Shown here piece after piece: positions 34,631-35,165 of a stretch of DNA of 35,165 bases (position 1 is its first letter; each line of letters opens with the position of its first letter). A model generated the notes under the pieces. The model did not search any database, had not been told where the DNA came from, and was given only the letters and a program-made list of their open reading frames with translations. The stretch covers positions 1-35,165 of the forward strand of contig JAYMSP010001184.1 in assembly GCA_036897095.1 (NCBI GenBank). The letters are read 5' to 3'. Made by a program: the position numbers and the translations under genes. Source of the stretch: Plantago elongata. Taxonomy: Eukaryota > Streptophyta > Magnoliopsida > Lamiales > Plantaginaceae.

Positions 34631-35165
34631 CTAATTGAAGTTCATATATATCATCGCTTCTTAGCACACAGAAAAAGAAAGACAACTACGCAGCAAGATT
34701 TAGCGAAAAAACCTTAAATACACTACGGAAGGAAAAAGATTAGAACAATCACAAAACCATGCTCTAAGACTCAACCAAACCCCATGAGTACAGGAAAAAA
34801 TGGATTAGAAGTGCAAACACATGCGCTATGCAGGGGAAGGTAGAGGCGGAATGTATATTGGAAGGTAAAAAGGATTTTAATAATATAATAAATGGAAGGT
34901 ACTAACATATCAAAAGACTAAATTCCCGAGAAACGTTTTAACTACTCTGACAACGCACTTTCATTGTTAATAATATTTTAGATTTATCAAAAAAAAAAAC
35001 TCTGACAACACACTTGATTGACATACAAACCCACTGCAATTTTACTCGAACAGACCACAACTAACTATCAAGATACCAAGTTACAGCTAACGGCATGGTT
35101 TGGGAAACATACGAAAGGCAATTCAATATGTTCTGGTACTAAAAAGCAAACAAACACACAAGGGG
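34631..35165 (-). other. Intron or upstream part of the DRP2-like gene
   Basis: The acceptor of the first visible exon is at 34631-34632 (minus strand ttag). Nothing to the right reads as a dynamin exon up to the window edge, so this is most likely one intron of at least 530 bases. Confidence 0.5.

Overview
This window looks like nuclear DNA from a eudicot plant. The genes carry many introns with GT-AG (and two GC-AG) borders, intergenic DNA is AT-rich and full of (TA)n microsatellites, and the recognisable proteins belong to plant or plant-typical families: an RGI/RGF-receptor-type LRR kinase, a DUF1475 membrane protein, an At1g76660-like proline/serine-rich protein, a plant DRP2 dynamin, an organellar mTERF relative and an F-box protein. 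I cannot name the species from sequence alone.

Layout. 1-4.7 kb is gene-poor and holds two decayed minus-strand gene copies: a DET2-like steroid 5-alpha-reductase (about 1267-1890) and an RHF2A-like RING-finger E3 ligase (about 2190-3054), plus repeats and a MITE-like element. 4706-9035 (+) is an intact nine-exon DUF1475 gene made of two homologous three-helix halves. 9688-10922 (+) is an F-box gene copy with one in-frame stop and one late frameshift. 11428-12545 (-) is an intact four-exon MRNIP-like zinc-ribbon gene. 15496-18471 (+) is a three-exon At1g76660-like gene. 18.5-23.2 kb is AT-rich intergenic DNA. 23235-26630 (+) is a two-exon LRR receptor kinase, best matched to RGI5, with a leader rich in upstream ORFs. 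28-33.8 kb contains unidentified exon-like scraps, a decayed mTERF gene (-), a head-to-head inverted duplication of what looks like its 5' region, and several tandem duplications. 33795-34630 (-) holds four exons of a DRP2-type dynamin that runs off the right edge; its expected PH-domain exons are not visible downstream.

The genes do not form a pathway or cluster with a shared job. They are unrelated housekeeping and signalling genes, as expected of an ordinary plant chromosome arm. The most notable features are the internal duplication of the DUF1475 gene with matching intron phases, two GC-AG introns with the same gcaagt donor, the uORF-rich receptor leader, the inverted duplication beside the mTERF relic, and the number of decayed gene copies (four, perhaps five with the dynamin fragment). 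I found no convincing new system, CRISPR array, rRNA or tRNA. All splice sites were read by eye from consensus borders, reading phase and family similarity known from memory; no alignment or database search was run.
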